Shown in pieces: positions 25,041-38,550 of a stretch of DNA of 64,000 nt. The DNA comes from Candidatus Stoquefichus massiliensis AP9 (lineage in GTDB: Bacteria; Bacillota_I; Bacilli_A; Erysipelotrichales; Coprobacillaceae). Location of the stretch: contig NZ_HG005286.1 of the NCBI RefSeq assembly GCF_000455285.1, forward strand, positions 138,191 to 202,190. Direction: 5' to 3'. Under the pieces are notes generated by a model. That model ran no database searches, was not told the DNA's origin, and worked only from the letters and a program-made list of their open reading frames with translations. Numbering within the stretch: position 1 is the stretch's first letter; every line of letters begins with the position of its first letter. A program made the position numbers and the translations under genes.

Positions 25041-26384
25041 TTAATTATTGTAAACATCTTCATTTAACATATTTTCTTTTTTAGCAACAATAATTGATGT
25101 TGAAGAATCACCAACAACATTTAATGATGTGACGAGCATCTCAATAGGTCTATTTATTGCAAGAATTAATGAATATGCAAGTAATGCAGCATCATTTGTA
25201 TAACCCATTCCCGTTAATATTGTAAATAAGATGACTGCACCTGCTCCTGGAGCAGCTGGTGTACCAATAGAAGCAATCAATGCCAATATAGCAATGACAG
25301 CCATAGAAGTGAAAGTCACATCATAGCCAGAACTTGCTGCTACAAATATAGCTGCAATAACTTGCATAATAGCCGTTCCATCCATATTAATCGTCATTCC
25401 TAAAGGTAAAGTAAATGATGCAATTTGTTCACTTACCCCCATTTCCTCAACTGTTGTTTTTTTATTTAAAGGAAGTGTTGCAGCACTAGACGATGTTGAA
25501 AAACCAAATAAAGCAACTTTTGCTATTTTTTTCATAAATGGTTTCGGATTGACTTTTGCCATAATCATTAAGTATAGAGGAAAAGCAATCACTAAATAAA
25601 CAAGCAAAGCAATCAAAACAGTCACAACATATGCCAAAGCAGGCATTAAGTAATCAATACCATATGCTGCAAATGTTCTCGTTAATAGACAAAAGATAGC
25701 TATAGGAGCAAATTTATTAATAATAAATGATAAACAAACCGAAATAATATCACTTAACTCAATTAATAGCTTCTTTAATGTTTTTGTTTTCTCTTTTAAT
25801 TGATTCATAGCAAGTCCAATCGCAACAGCTAAGAATACAATAGCAAGGACTCCACCATTATTTGAAAAAGCCGAGAACAAATTATTAGGAACAATAGATA
25901 AAACAATACTTAAAGGATTCGTTCCAACAATTCCTTCTTTAATCACAACATCTGCCACTTCAACAGTATTAAATGCTCCTGTACTATAAACAAAAGCACC
26001 AATAATACCAGCAAAAATCAAAGCACAAAGAGTAGTTATAAAAAAAGTTAAAATTGTTTTAGAAGAAATTCTTCCTAATTTCTTTGTATCAGTAATCACA
26101 CATATTGCTAAAGTTATAGATACAAATACCATAGGTACAATAATCAGTTGTAAAGAATTCACAAACAATTGACCTATAATATAAAACAAACCAATGGCAC
26201 TTGTTGCGCCTTCTGCTGTAATATCTTGAAAAAAGATGTTATTAATAGTATTCCATGTAGAACTCTGTCCACTAGCCAACAAATTTTCTCTTAACATAAT
26301 ACATCCAAATCCAGCTAATAGACCACAAATCAAAGCAATAACCATCTTTAATGCAAGTTTTTTCCCATTTTTACTTGTATTCAT
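25041..26384 (-). CDS. dicarboxylate/amino acid:cation symporter (DAACS)
   Basis: 447 aa from the ATG at 26384 with AGGAGG 6 bases upstream. Eight membrane helices and two re-entrant loops expected. Family signatures: FSTSSSAATLPLN (serine-rich HP1), TLPLGMTINMDGTAIMQVI (NMDGT motif of TM7) and GTPAAPGAGAVILF (HP2). Carries glutamate/aspartate, neutral amino acids such as serine, or C4-dicarboxylates with Na+ or H+. Its place just upstream of the serS T-box is suggestive of serine but it is a separate transcription unit, so the substrate is undecided. Confidence 0.9.
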   Translation of the reverse strand: MNTSKNGKKLALKMVIALICGLLAGFGCIMLRENLLASGQSSTWNTINNIFFQDITAEGATSAIGLFYIIGQLFVNSLQLIIVPMVFVSITLAICVITDTKKLGRISSKTILTFFITTLCALIFAGIIGAFVYSTGAFNTVEVADVVIKEGIVGTNPLSIVLSIVPNNLFSAFSNNGGVLAIVFLAVAIGLAMNQLKEKTKTLKKLLIELSDIISVCLSFIINKFAPIAIFCLLTRTFAAYGIDYLMPALAYVVTVLIALLVYLVIAFPLYLMIMAKVNPKPFMKKIAKVALFGFSTSSSAATLPLNKKTTVEEMGVSEQIASFTLPLGMTINMDGTAIMQVIAAIFVAASSGYDVTFTSMAVIAILALIASIGTPAAPGAGAVILFTILTGMGYTNDAALLAYSLILAINRPIEMLVTSLNVVGDSSTSIIVAKKENMLNEDVYNN

Positions 26385-26460
26385 AAGCAACCTCCTAAAA
26401 AAATACCCAAATTGTTAACATTATACTATATCTATTATTTTTTTCAATATTAGATTAAAA

Positions 26461-26484
26461 AATAAACCTAAAATTAGGTTTATT
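26461..26484 (-). terminator. terminator of the DUF4230 gene
   Basis: 10-bp stem AATAAACCTA/TAGGTTTATT with loop AAAT, T-run on the minus strand, overlapping the stop codon of the upstream minus-strand gene. Confidence 0.85.
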
Positions 26485-27094
26485 CAGTAATCGTAATATT
26501 CACTTTATATTCATCTTTAAGATCCATTGATTTAATAAAAGTTCGAATTGTTTCTTCTGCTTTTTCTTGAGCTTCTTTTATAAAACCTTTTTCTTTCACT
26601 CTTGTTTCCATTTTATCTTTTTGATCAATCGCAAACTGATTATAATCAGTAATACTGATTTGATTAAAGATATTCTTAGTTTCATCAAAAACTTCAATAC
26701 TCTTTTCATCAATTTCATGTGATAGAATTTTAGCAGTTGGAACTTTGATATCAATTGCCTTACCACTCACTTTTACTTCTACAACACTCATATCAATACC
26801 TGCTTTGATTTTACCATCATATGAAATAATAAAACTCTTTGTTGTAAAAGGAACTTTCCAGCCATAAAAAGTAGCTTGATTTTCAAATTTTCCCATATTT
26901 GTATAATTATATTCTACAGTTGCTAGTTCACTAATACTTTGGATTTGTTGTGATAAAAGATCACTTGTTATCTGTGTTGGTTCTTCTCCACTTGGCCATA
27001 TCTTACCAACAAAGAAAAATACAACAGCAATGACAACAATAATAATTATATTTTTAAAAGTTTGATTAATATGTATTTTCTTTTCATTTGCCAT
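26480..27094 (-). CDS. DUF4230 family membrane-anchored protein
   Basis: 204 aa from the ATG at 27094 with AGGTGA upstream. One membrane segment at residues ~16-34 (NIIIIVVIAVVFFFVG), then an extracytoplasmic domain with the DUF4230 pattern: SELATVEYNYTNMG, FIISYDGKIKAGIDMSVVEV and the C-terminal FIKEAQEKAEETIRTFI helix. Family function unknown. Divergent from the gene starting at 27191. Confidence 0.82.
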   Translation of the reverse strand: MANEKKIHINQTFKNIIIIVVIAVVFFFVGKIWPSGEEPTQITSDLLSQQIQSISELATVEYNYTNMGKFENQATFYGWKVPFTTKSFIISYDGKIKAGIDMSVVEVKVSGKAIDIKVPTAKILSHEIDEKSIEVFDETKNIFNQISITDYNQFAIDQKDKMETRVKEKGFIKEAQEKAEETIRTFIKSMDLKDEYKVNITITE

Positions 27095-27190
27095 TTTTCT
27101 CACCTACTTTAGATTTATTGTAGAAGAGATTTAAAAATTTGTCAAATTATGTTGATATTTATGTTAAAATAATTTTAAGGAGTGGTGTTT

Positions 27191-27763
27191 ATGAAGAAAA
27201 ATGGAATTATAATCATTGGAATATGCCTAAGTCTATGTTTACTTTTTGCAGGATATCAGATAAAGTTATCAATGCCTAAAACATATTATTTGCCACAACA
27301 AAATATTATCTATATGGATTATAGAGAAAATATTAACATTAAAAATACTATTGCAGATATTGAGAAAATTGAATATCCAATGACTATAGAAGTAACAAAT
27401 TTTGAATCTTATAATCGCTATATAGCGATAATGACAAAATATGATAATCAAAGATATTTCTATTTATTTAAAAGAAAAATGAGTGATTATTATTATGTAA
27501 TTCATAAATATAAAATGTCATTAACTGATGAAAATATTTATTATATACATATTGATAATTTAGTATTTATCTTTGGATATAATCAGTATGCTACCAATTT
27601 AAATATTTCTGTTCCAAATTCTCATACATATATTGGTAATGAATTTTCTTATCAAAATTCAAATATTATGATTTGTTTACTTGATAATAAAAATGATATT
27701 GGACCTATTCGTATTTACGATAATCAAGGAACACAATTAACAGAAGCAAAAAAGTGCGAATAA
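27191..27763 (+). CDS. hypothetical membrane-anchored protein
   Basis: 190 aa from the ATG at 27191, with AAGGAG at 27177-27182; GTG codons just upstream overlap that site. N-terminal hydrophobic segment (IIIIGICLSLCLLFAGY) is a signal anchor or uncleaved signal peptide. The remainder is tyrosine/asparagine-rich and probably beta-stranded. No recognised family. It ends in a terminator shared with the convergent gyrA. Confidence 0.65.
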   Translation: MKKNGIIIIGICLSLCLLFAGYQIKLSMPKTYYLPQQNIIYMDYRENINIKNTIADIEKIEYPMTIEVTNFESYNRYIAIMTKYDNQRYFYLFKRKMSDYYYVIHKYKMSLTDENIYYIHIDNLVFIFGYNQYATNLNISVPNSHTYIGNEFSYQNSNIMICLLDNKNDIGPIRIYDNQGTQLTEAKKCE

Positions 27764-27774
27764 TCGCACTTTTA
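27749..27774. terminator. bidirectional terminator at the end of gyrA
   Basis: 9-bp stem AAAGTGCGA/TCGCACTTT with loop ATAA, A-run on the left and T-run on the right. Confidence 0.88.
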
Positions 27775-30243
27775 TTCTTCACTATTTTCTACTGTTTCCT
27801 CAGATTCTTCCTCTTCAGCTTTTTCAACAACTTCAACACTAGAAACTGTAGCTCCTTGAGAAACTTTAATCAAACGAACACCTTGTGTATTTCTACCAGC
27901 CATTTTGACTTGTTCCATTGGTAATCTGATGACAATACCTTCACTTGTAATGATTAATAAATCTTCATCACCATTTACAGCTCTTAAAGCAACTAACTGA
28001 CCAGTCTTTTCAGTTGTATTGATTGTTTTGACACCTTTACCACCACGATGTGATTCACGATAATCACCTATAGGAGACATTTTACCATAACCATTTTCAC
28101 TAATTGCCATGATAAATTGACCTTCTCCATTTGTTGTCATACCAATAACATGACCACCATCAACATTAATACCTCTTACTCCAGATGCAGTTCTTCCCAT
28201 TGGACGAACATCACTCTCTTTAAATCTAATCAATTTTCCATTAGATGCAGCAACTAATATTTCATCATGATCTGTCGTTAATTTAACAGCTACTAATTGA
28301 TCTTCATCTCTTAAATTAATCGCAATCTTTCCTGATTGACGAATATTTTTAAATTCATCAATTGATGTTTTCTTAACTAAACCACTCAATGTAACAAAGA
28401 ATAAATATAAATCTTTATCTTCTTCAATATCATCCTTACGAATAGATATCATAGATTTCACATACTCATCTTTATCTAAATTCAATAAATTAACAACTGG
28501 TAATCCTTTAGCTGTTCTTCCAAATTCAGGAACATTATATCCTTTAAGACGATAAACCTTACCAAAGTTCGTAAAGAATAATAAATCATCATGAGTACTC
28601 ATATTAATTAAAGAATCAACAATATCATCTTCATTTGTACCCATACCTTTGATACCTCTACCACCTCTATTTTGAGTTTTATAAGTATCTACAGGTGTAC
28701 GTTTGACATATCCATTTGTTGTTAAAGAAATAATAACATCTTCAACAGGAATTAAATCTTCATCTTCTAAATCAAATGTACCTTGAATAATTTCAGTCCT
28801 TCTTTTATCAGCAAATTTATCTTTAATCTGTAATAATTCTTCTTCAATAATTGATAAAATACGTTCTCTATTTTCTAAAATATCTTTTAAATCTGCAATG
28901 AAGGCTAATAATTCATTCAATTCATTCTCTATTTTTTCTCTTTCCAAACCAGCTAATCTTTGTAATTGCATTTCACGAATAGCTTTCGCTTGTCTTTCAG
29001 ACATATCAAATTCATCCATCAATCTTTGTTGAATAACTTCAGTTGTTCTTGATGAACGAATTAATTCAATAATAGCATCTATTTGATCTAATGCTCTTTT
29101 TAAACCATCTAAAATATGAGCACGATCTTCAGCTTTCTTTAAATCATAAGCTGTTCTTCTTTTAATAACTTCTTCTTGATGATCTAAGTAATAGGTAATC
29201 ATCTGTTTAAGTGTTAATGTCTGTGGTTCATTATTAACCAATGCAATAGAATTAACACCGAATGTTGTTTGTAATGAAGTTAATTTAAATAATTGATTTA
29301 AGATAACTTCTGGTTGAACATCTTTCCGTAATTCAATAACAATTCTAATACCTTCTCTATTCGATTCATCACGAATTTCAGTAATACCTTCAATTCTTTT
29401 CTCTTTAACATGTTCAGCCATTTTCTCAATTAAACGCGCTTTATTAACCATATATGGTATTTCAGTCACAATAATGGCTTTTTTACCACCATGAATATCA
29501 ATAATATCTGTTTTTGCACGCATTATTATTAATCCATTACCAGTTTCATAAGCTTTTTTAATGGCAGATTTTCCTAAAATATATGCTCCTGTAGGAAAAT
29601 CAGGACCTTGTATATAGTTTTCCATTAATTCCATAATTGTAATATCAGGATTATGAGAAACTGCTAAAATGGCATCAACAATTTCACCTAAATTATGTGG
29701 TGGTATATTTGTTGCCATACCAACAGCAATTCCAGTTGTTCCATTAACTAATAAATTGGGATATCTTGCAGGTAAAACTTCTGGTTCTGTTTCTTCACCA
29801 TCATAGTTAGGTACAAAATTAACAGTGTCTTTGTTTATATCTTTCACAAGTTCCATTGATATTTTAGACATTCTTGCTTCAGTATAACGAGCTGCGGCAG
29901 CACCATCACCATCAATTGAACCAAAGTTTCCATGTCCATCTACGATCATATAACGATATGAGAAATCTTGAGCCATACGTACCAATGCTTCATAAATTGA
30001 AGAGTCTCCATGAGGATGATATTTCCCCATAACTTCTCCAACAATACGAGCAGATTTCTTATATGGTTTATCACTATAACATCCTAATTCATTCATCCCA
30101 TGAACAATTCTACGTTGAACTGGTTTTAATCCATCTCTAACATCAGGTAATGCTCTTTGAACAATAACTGACATAGCATAGTTGATGAATGATTGTTTCA
30201 TTTCAGATGTTAACGGTCTTTTTTTAATTCCACGTTCTTCCAT
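27772..30243 (-). CDS. gyrA: DNA gyrase subunit A
   Basis: 823 aa. Breaks and rejoins DNA to introduce negative supercoils with GyrB. Catalytic Tyr120 in [10 protein letters not shown]; quinolone-determining region [15 protein letters not shown] (S81 and E85 are the usual resistance positions, here in the susceptible-type Ser and acidic state); six-bladed beta-pinwheel C-terminal domain with the RGGKGVKT box near residue 745, whose leading residues (ESH) differ from the canonical Q. Ends with an acidic tail. Fifteen bases downstream of gyrB with GGAG upstream of the ATG. Confidence 0.96.
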   Translation of the reverse strand: MEERGIKKRPLTSEMKQSFINYAMSVIVQRALPDVRDGLKPVQRRIVHGMNELGCYSDKPYKKSARIVGEVMGKYHPHGDSSIYEALVRMAQDFSYRYMIVDGHGNFGSIDGDGAAAARYTEARMSKISMELVKDINKDTVNFVPNYDGEETEPEVLPARYPNLLVNGTTGIAVGMATNIPPHNLGEIVDAILAVSHNPDITIMELMENYIQGPDFPTGAYILGKSAIKKAYETGNGLIIMRAKTDIIDIHGGKKAIIVTEIPYMVNKARLIEKMAEHVKEKRIEGITEIRDESNREGIRIVIELRKDVQPEVILNQLFKLTSLQTTFGVNSIALVNNEPQTLTLKQMITYYLDHQEEVIKRRTAYDLKKAEDRAHILDGLKRALDQIDAIIELIRSSRTTEVIQQRLMDEFDMSERQAKAIREMQLQRLAGLEREKIENELNELLAFIADLKDILENRERILSIIEEELLQIKDKFADKRRTEIIQGTFDLEDEDLIPVEDVIISLTTNGYVKRTPVDTYKTQNRGGRGIKGMGTNEDDIVDSLINMSTHDDLLFFTNFGKVYRLKGYNVPEFGRTAKGLPVVNLLNLDKDEYVKSMISIRKDDIEEDKDLYLFFVTLSGLVKKTSIDEFKNIRQSGKIAINLRDEDQLVAVKLTTDHDEILVAASNGKLIRFKESDVRPMGRTASGVRGINVDGGHVIGMTTNGEGQFIMAISENGYGKMSPIGDYRESHRGGKGVKTINTTEKTGQLVALRAVNGDEDLLIITSEGIVIRLPMEQVKMAGRNTQGVRLIKVSQGATVSSVEVVEKAEEEESEETVENSEE

Positions 30244-30257
30244 TGTTTTCTCCTTTA

Positions 30258-33265
<3,008 letters not shown>

Positions 33266-33276
<11 letters not shown>

Positions 33277-33481
33277 TTTTTACAATATATTCAATTCCAT
33301 CAAAAGAAACAACATCACCATTTCTAAGTTTTTTACCTCTTCTGACTTCAACTTCATCATTCACAATGACTTGTCCATCTAAAATAGCCATTTTAGCACT
33401 TGCTCCTGAATCAACAGCATTCACATATTTTAAAAATTGGCCTAATGTAATATACTCTGTCTTAATTTTAATTTCTCTCAT
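33266..33481 (-). CDS. yaaA: S4-domain RNA-binding protein YaaA (RlbA-like)
   Basis: 71 aa. Single S4 domain: LGQFLKYVNAVDSGASAKMAILDGQVIVNDEVEVRRGKKLRNGD. In Bacillus the equivalent gene between dnaN and recF encodes a ribosome-linked protein. Here it still precedes recF but is separated from dnaN by about 7.5 kb of signalling genes. The 175 bases upstream (33482-33656) hold no gene and no clear terminator. Confidence 0.9.
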
Positions 33482-33656
33482 TCATAAGTCACCCGATTCT
33501 TTTCAAACTGATCTTATTATAGCATAAAAACATCAAAAATGATAGTTTTTATGGCTCATATTCAATATTTAATAAAAAAGATATAAATCTCATTTTTAGA
33601 TAAAAGTCTCTTAAAACGAAAATTAGGACGAAAAAAAGATATGGAGGTTTTTATAC

Positions 33657-36146
33657 CTACATATCATCTTTCAACGTTTCAATAATATTCTGTTTCTTAA
33701 ACTTATTCAATCCTACTCTAAATGTCACTAACATAATAAACATAATTACAACAAATGCAATAACATAAGCTATAAAAGATGGTATAAATATTGTCTGTCC
33801 TGTTTTAATTTGATCATAGAATAACCATTCAATACCAATACAAATAGGAAAACCATATAATAATGTTTTCATTCCATAAATAAAACTCTCATAAAATAAC
33901 ATCTTAGAAACACCTTTAGGACTCATGCCAACACTTAACATCATACCTAATTCCTTTTTTCTTTTATCAATACTTGCACTCATCATATTAATAATATTTA
34001 ACATAGTAAATAAAATCATAATAAACACAAAACCATAAATAAATATTTGTGCAATTAAAAAGATTTGTCTGTTTTGTAAAACGGTTTGTGCATAGTCATA
34101 TGGTGGATAGTTTAATTGATTTAATTCTTTTGTCAATTCCTGATGTTGAGTTGAAAATATATTATACGTGATCGTTGGAACATATTCTGTTTCTACATTA
34201 ACAACATATTCTACTGGTACAATAAAATATATACTAGAATCTAAGTTTCCATTTCCATAAGAATTATTAAACTGGTCATTTTCAATAAGTTCAATAGAAT
34301 CAAATAACTTTAATTTTTGTTGATTGGTAATTGATTTATCACCCTGAGCATCATAAGAATTTTCTATAAGTTCAATAGACTTAAAGAAATCTTTATCCAT
34401 TTTTTTAAATCTATGATCATAAATTTTATAATCATCATTTTCATAATATCCATATTCTCCATTATAAGCCAACATCAGATTATCTTTATATTCAATATTA
34501 TTATCTTTACATAATTGTTTACGTTTATTTTCACTTAAACCAATAAAAGTCATACAATATTTATTTGTATCTTTATCAACTTCTAAAGGAATATCTAAAT
34601 AATAAGAATTAATATCAGCATAAATATTAAGATCAGTCATATAATAATAATCATTAACTTTATCATTCTCATTTAAAATTTTATTTGTTTCATTAATAAA
34701 ATCTTTCTCATAGCCAATATTCATTTGAATATCATATCTATTATATTGATTAGCTTTATTCATCTGATCCATAAAATGATTTCCAAAACTATAGACAGCC
34801 ACAAAAGCAACCATAGATATCACTAATGAAATCACAATAACACGAGATCGTTTTCCTTGTCTTTTGTAATTCTTTAAAGCTAGTTGTTGAGAAATATTAA
34901 ATATTTTTTTAGCAATAAAACCTGTTTCTAATTTTTTAGTTTTCATCTTAATTTCATCACTTTTTTTTAATGCGTCTATAACAGAAATTCTGGCTATCTT
35001 TCTTGCTGGTAAATATAAAGAAAGAAAAATAGTCACTAATGAAATAATAATAACTAATAATAAATAAAAGAATGATATTTGTGGAAGTATAGTAATATCT
35101 AAACTTTTTATTGTTTCTAAATGGTTAATAAAATAAAACGTAATCAATAATCCTATAAAACTTAAGATAATACCTAAAGGTATTGATATAAGTGATAATA
35201 GGAATCCTTCAAAATAAACCGAACGTTTCTTTTGTTTAGGTGTTGCTCCAACACTTGATAACATGCCTAAATACTGTATACGATCATGAGTTGAAAGATT
35301 AAATGCCTGATAAATAATAAATAAAGATATGATCACAATAATCCCTAATATGAGAGCAACAATATTGTAGATACCTAAAAATAAAGAACTAGAATTTTCT
35401 TCAAATATATCCTGAATTGCCAAATATGAAGAATTATATCGCAAACTTCCTACTATTTCATTATTTAACTGATTGAGTTGATCATTGAGTTTTTGACCAT
35501 GTTCAAATATATTTTTAGAAACATCTTTATCTCTAATATAAAGTGAATAGTAAGCTGATTGATTGCTTAAATCAATATAAGACAATGCACCAAATGAAGA
35601 TTTATTATAATTTTCACTATTATATTCGCTCATAATTCCAACAATTAGAAAAGTATATTCCTTCTTTTCAGATTCACTATAAAAACTTATTCGATCTCCA
35701 ATATTTTTATCAAAATTATTTATGTTTAAATAATTTTCTGAAATCATTATTTCACCATGATGATTGGGTAACCTTCCACTCAATAATAAATCTTGATAAT
35801 CCTCTTTATCAAAATATAAAGAATCACCTCTTTTTAAATTAATATAACTTTTATCTTTAAGCTGATCATCACTATATAATGGCTCAGTACTAGAAAAATA
35901 ATATTCTTCTATTTGATTATCATTTTCAATAATCTTAAGAAAATCTTTATTATCTGTTACAAAAGCATAATGATAATCACCAACTGTTTTTTCAGTATAT
36001 TCTTTATAAAATTGTTTTCCTGAATAAAAAGCAATACCAACACAACTAATCATAATAACAGATACAGTAATACAAAGAATTGTTAATATTGTTCTTTTTT
36101 TGTTTTGTTTAAGATATCTCAATGTTAATTGATTAATGATTTTCAT
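33657..36146 (-). CDS. FtsX-type ABC transporter permease with two extracellular domains
   Basis: 829 aa. Predicted topology: one membrane segment at ~17-40, a large extracellular region (~40-255), three segments at ~258-380, another at ~430-452, a second large extracellular region (~455-695), and three segments at ~700-820. Two FtsX-like transmembrane blocks carry the usual LGMLSSVGATPKQ and LGMMLSVGMSPKG elements. This eight-helix, two-domain plan differs from the ten-helix BceB plan. Paired with the adjacent ATPase (4-base overlap) and with the two-component genes upstream, it probably exports or extracts a hydrophobic compound or peptide, or senses envelope stress; substrate unknown. Confidence 0.88.
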   Translation of the reverse strand: MKIINQLTLRYLKQNKKRTILTILCITVSVIMISCVGIAFYSGKQFYKEYTEKTVGDYHYAFVTDNKDFLKIIENDNQIEEYYFSSTEPLYSDDQLKDKSYINLKRGDSLYFDKEDYQDLLLSGRLPNHHGEIMISENYLNINNFDKNIGDRISFYSESEKKEYTFLIVGIMSEYNSENYNKSSFGALSYIDLSNQSAYYSLYIRDKDVSKNIFEHGQKLNDQLNQLNNEIVGSLRYNSSYLAIQDIFEENSSSLFLGIYNIVALILGIIVIISLFIIYQAFNLSTHDRIQYLGMLSSVGATPKQKKRSVYFEGFLLSLISIPLGIILSFIGLLITFYFINHLETIKSLDITILPQISFFYLLLVIIISLVTIFLSLYLPARKIARISVIDALKKSDEIKMKTKKLETGFIAKKIFNISQQLALKNYKRQGKRSRVIVISLVISMVAFVAVYSFGNHFMDQMNKANQYNRYDIQMNIGYEKDFINETNKILNENDKVNDYYYMTDLNIYADINSYYLDIPLEVDKDTNKYCMTFIGLSENKRKQLCKDNNIEYKDNLMLAYNGEYGYYENDDYKIYDHRFKKMDKDFFKSIELIENSYDAQGDKSITNQQKLKLFDSIELIENDQFNNSYGNGNLDSSIYFIVPVEYVVNVETEYVPTITYNIFSTQHQELTKELNQLNYPPYDYAQTVLQNRQIFLIAQIFIYGFVFIMILFTMLNIINMMSASIDKRKKELGMMLSVGMSPKGVSKMLFYESFIYGMKTLLYGFPICIGIEWLFYDQIKTGQTIFIPSFIAYVIAFVVIMFIMLVTFRVGLNKFKKQNIIETLKDDM

Positions 36147-36826
36147 TTTCTGAGAACCTCATCTTTTTTGATTTGTCCATCTTCAATAACAATAATTCTA
36201 TCTGCCTGCATTGCAATTCTTTCATCATGTGTAATCATAATTAATGTTTGTTTATACTTTTGTTGTGTAAGTTTTAATAAATCAACGATTTCTTTACTAT
36301 TTTTGGAATCTAGGTTTCCTGTTGGCTCATCAGCTAAAACAAGAGAGGGAGCATTCATAAGAGCTCTTCCTATTGATACACGTTGCTGCTGTCCACCTGA
36401 TAATTCTTTAGGTAAATGATTTCTTCTTGATTCTAAATCTAATATTTTTAATAATTCTGTTAATCTACCCACATTAACCTTTTGATTGTCTAATAAAACA
36501 GGTAATGTCATATTTTCTTCTACAGTTAATACTGGAATTAAATTATAAAACTGATAAATCAATCCAACTTCTCTTCTTCTAAAAATTGCAAGTTCTTCTT
36601 CATTTTGCTGATAAACTTGTGTTCCATTCACAATGACTTCACCACTAGTTGGTTTATCAACACCACCAATTAAATGTAATAATGTACTTTTACCTGATCC
36701 TGATGATCCCACAATCGCAATAAATTCCCCCTTGGTAACTGAGAAAGAAATATCATTTAATGCTTTTACCTCATTCTCACCTTTACCATATATTTTAGAA
36801 AGATTTTTAACTTCTAATATTTTCAT
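36143..36826 (-). CDS. ABC transporter ATP-binding protein (LolD/MacB type)
   Basis: 227 aa from the ATG at 36826 with GGGAGG upstream. Motifs: LSKIYGKGENEVKALNDISF, Walker A GSSGSGKSTLLHLIGG, Q-loop YQFYNLIPVLTVEEN, signature LSGGQQQRVSIGRAL, Walker B LVLADEPTGNLD and H-loop ITHD. Powers the permease whose gene overlaps by four bases. No T-run terminator is seen between it and the histidine kinase, so the four genes are probably one operon. Confidence 0.93.
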   Translation of the reverse strand: MKILEVKNLSKIYGKGENEVKALNDISFSVTKGEFIAIVGSSGSGKSTLLHLIGGVDKPTSGEVIVNGTQVYQQNEEELAIFRRREVGLIYQFYNLIPVLTVEENMTLPVLLDNQKVNVGRLTELLKILDLESRRNHLPKELSGGQQQRVSIGRALMNAPSLVLADEPTGNLDSKNSKEIVDLLKLTQQKYKQTLIMITHDERIAMQADRIIVIEDGQIKKDEVLRK

Positions 36827-36912
36827 AATAACCTCCCTTTCCTTATTTATTATACCAATTTCATATGACAAGCCTATGACAATAAAGTGACAGAATTGTC
36901 ACTAAAAAAAGT

Positions 36913-37803
36913 TTAGATCACCTCATGATAGAAATGAATCATAAACTTCACACCTGGATATGTATTTTCTACAGTAATTGTTCCATTTTGTTTTTCTATA
37001 ATCATATGTGACAATGCTAATCCAATACCAACACTTTGCTTAGTTGCATTATGTCCTTTATAAAATCTTTCAAATAAATGAGGTAAATCTTCATGAGATA
37101 TACCTTTCCCATTATCTTGAATAATGATTTCATCATATAAAGGATTATGATTGATTGTTATAGTAATGATGCCTTGTTGTGAAAGATGTTCTACACAATT
37201 CTTCAATACATTTGATAAAGCTTCTAAAGTCCAATGATAGTCTATATTCTTCAAAGTTTGACTATCATTATCAACAACAATCTCTAATTCTTTAATATCT
37301 ATCAATATTTCAAATGGTTTCATTAAATCATTTATAAAATCTTTTATATTTATATTCTCTTTTTTAAATTCAATTGTTCCTACATCTAATTGAGCCATTT
37401 TTAATAAAGAAACAACTAACCACTCTATTTTATCTAATAATTGCTGTTGTTGTTTTAAAAGATATTTGATTTCTTGTTCATCAGCTATTTTTAATCTTTC
37501 TTGTATAAGATTGAGTGATGTTAAAGGTGTTTTGATTTGATGAGAAATATCTTCTAATGACTGTTTAAGTAGAACTTTATCTTGAACTAATAACTGATTT
37601 TGTTCATAGAGACGATTGACTAGTTTAACAATTTCACTTTCTAATATAGAAAGATTTCCTTCTTTAAATTGTTTAACATATAAATCTTTTTGTTGAAATA
37701 AGATTTGATTCACTTGTTCAGATATTTCTTTAATATGTTTATTCTTCATATAAAGTTTTACACTTAATATGATAATAACTAATATTAAACCTAATTCAAT
37801 CAT
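36913..37803 (-). CDS. sensor histidine kinase with a single membrane segment
   Basis: 296 aa. Only one N-terminal membrane helix (residues 2-19) and no extracellular sensor; a short coiled region leads to the DHp helix with phospho-accepting His in LEDISHQIKTPLTSL near residue 91 and an HATPase_c domain with N-box LSNVLKNCVEH, G1 DNGKGIS, F-box LFERFYKG and G2 GIGLALSHMI. The lack of a sensor domain suggests that it reads a signal through the adjacent ABC transporter, as known for Bce-type and similar systems. One base separates its start from the regulator stop. Confidence 0.92.
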   Translation of the reverse strand: MIELGLILVIIILSVKLYMKNKHIKEISEQVNQILFQQKDLYVKQFKEGNLSILESEIVKLVNRLYEQNQLLVQDKVLLKQSLEDISHQIKTPLTSLNLIQERLKIADEQEIKYLLKQQQQLLDKIEWLVVSLLKMAQLDVGTIEFKKENINIKDFINDLMKPFEILIDIKELEIVVDNDSQTLKNIDYHWTLEALSNVLKNCVEHLSQQGIITITINHNPLYDEIIIQDNGKGISHEDLPHLFERFYKGHNATKQSVGIGLALSHMIIEKQNGTITVENTYPGVKFMIHFYHEVI

Positions 37804-37804
37804 A

Positions 37805-38476
37805 TTATTCTCCTAATTTATATCCTAATCCTCTCACTGTTATAATAATTTTAGGATTTTTTGGATCATCTTCTAATTTATATCTTAATCTTTTAATATA
37901 TACAGATAATGTATTATCACTAACATCTTCTCCTGTAATATTCCATAATTCATCTAATAAGAACTCTCTTGTAAGTAACTGATGGATATGAGAAAAGAAA
38001 ATAATACATAATTTGTATTCTAATGCAGATAGTATAATTTCTCTATCTTTTTTATAAACTTGTCCTGTTAATGTATTTAATTTAATATCTAAATATTGAT
38101 AAATTGTTTCTTGTTTTTGATATCTTCTTAAAACATTTTGAATACGTGATAATAATTCACGAGGTCTAAATGGCTTAGCTATATAATCATCAGCACCTAA
38201 GTTTAATCCAGTTACTACACTATATTCATCATTACTTGCTGTTAAAAAGATAATAGGTATATCTTTATAATTTTTGATTTCATGATATAGAGAAAAACCA
38301 TGTCCTTCTTTTAAGGATAAGTCCAATAATACCAAATCAAATCCTTGATTATCAATCATTTCCATTGCTTGTGTTTGACCATCTGTATTTCTCATTATAA
38401 AACCCTCATTTTCAAGAAATAACGTTAAATGATTCACAATATCCAAATCATCTTCAACTAATAATATTTTTTTCAT
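37805..38476 (-). CDS. OmpR/PhoB-family response regulator
   Basis: 223 aa. Receiver domain 1-115 with acidic pair EDD near residue 8, phospho-Asp in LVLLDLSLKEGH near 52, conserved Thr/Ser in FLTASND and Lys in IAKPF. C-terminal winged helix (~125-223) with SALEYKLCIIFF, LLTREFLLDELWN and YIKRLRYKLEDDPKNPKIIITVRGLGYKLG. First gene of the regulator-kinase-ATPase-permease operon and likely activator of it. Confidence 0.94.
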   Translation of the reverse strand: MKKILLVEDDLDIVNHLTLFLENEGFIMRNTDGQTQAMEMIDNQGFDLVLLDLSLKEGHGFSLYHEIKNYKDIPIIFLTASNDEYSVVTGLNLGADDYIAKPFRPRELLSRIQNVLRRYQKQETIYQYLDIKLNTLTGQVYKKDREIILSALEYKLCIIFFSHIHQLLTREFLLDELWNITGEDVSDNTLSVYIKRLRYKLEDDPKNPKIIITVRGLGYKLGE

Positions 38477-38491
38477 AATCTCACCATTCCC

Positions 38492-38519
38492 ATTATATCG
38501 TAAATAAGTAACGAATCAA
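38492..38519 (-). promoter_or_regulatory. promoter of the response regulator operon
   Basis: TTGATT (38519-38514), 16-base spacer, TATAAT (38497-38492) on the minus strand; the ribosome site GGTGAG lies between it and the ATG at 38476. Confidence 0.75.
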
Positions 38520-38521
38520 AC

Positions 38522-38550
38522 AAAAATACTGACCTTAAAGATCAGTATCT
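38522..38550 (-). terminator. terminator of the diguanylate cyclase gene
   Basis: Near-perfect 23-base hairpin (38526-38548: ATACTGA arms) followed by TTTTTG on the minus strand; the cyclase stop codon lies inside. Confidence 0.8.

Noticed and set aside
33482-33656. Spacer between yaaA and the ABC permease.
   Set aside because: Checked for small genes, RNA structure or repeats; nothing supportable was found.
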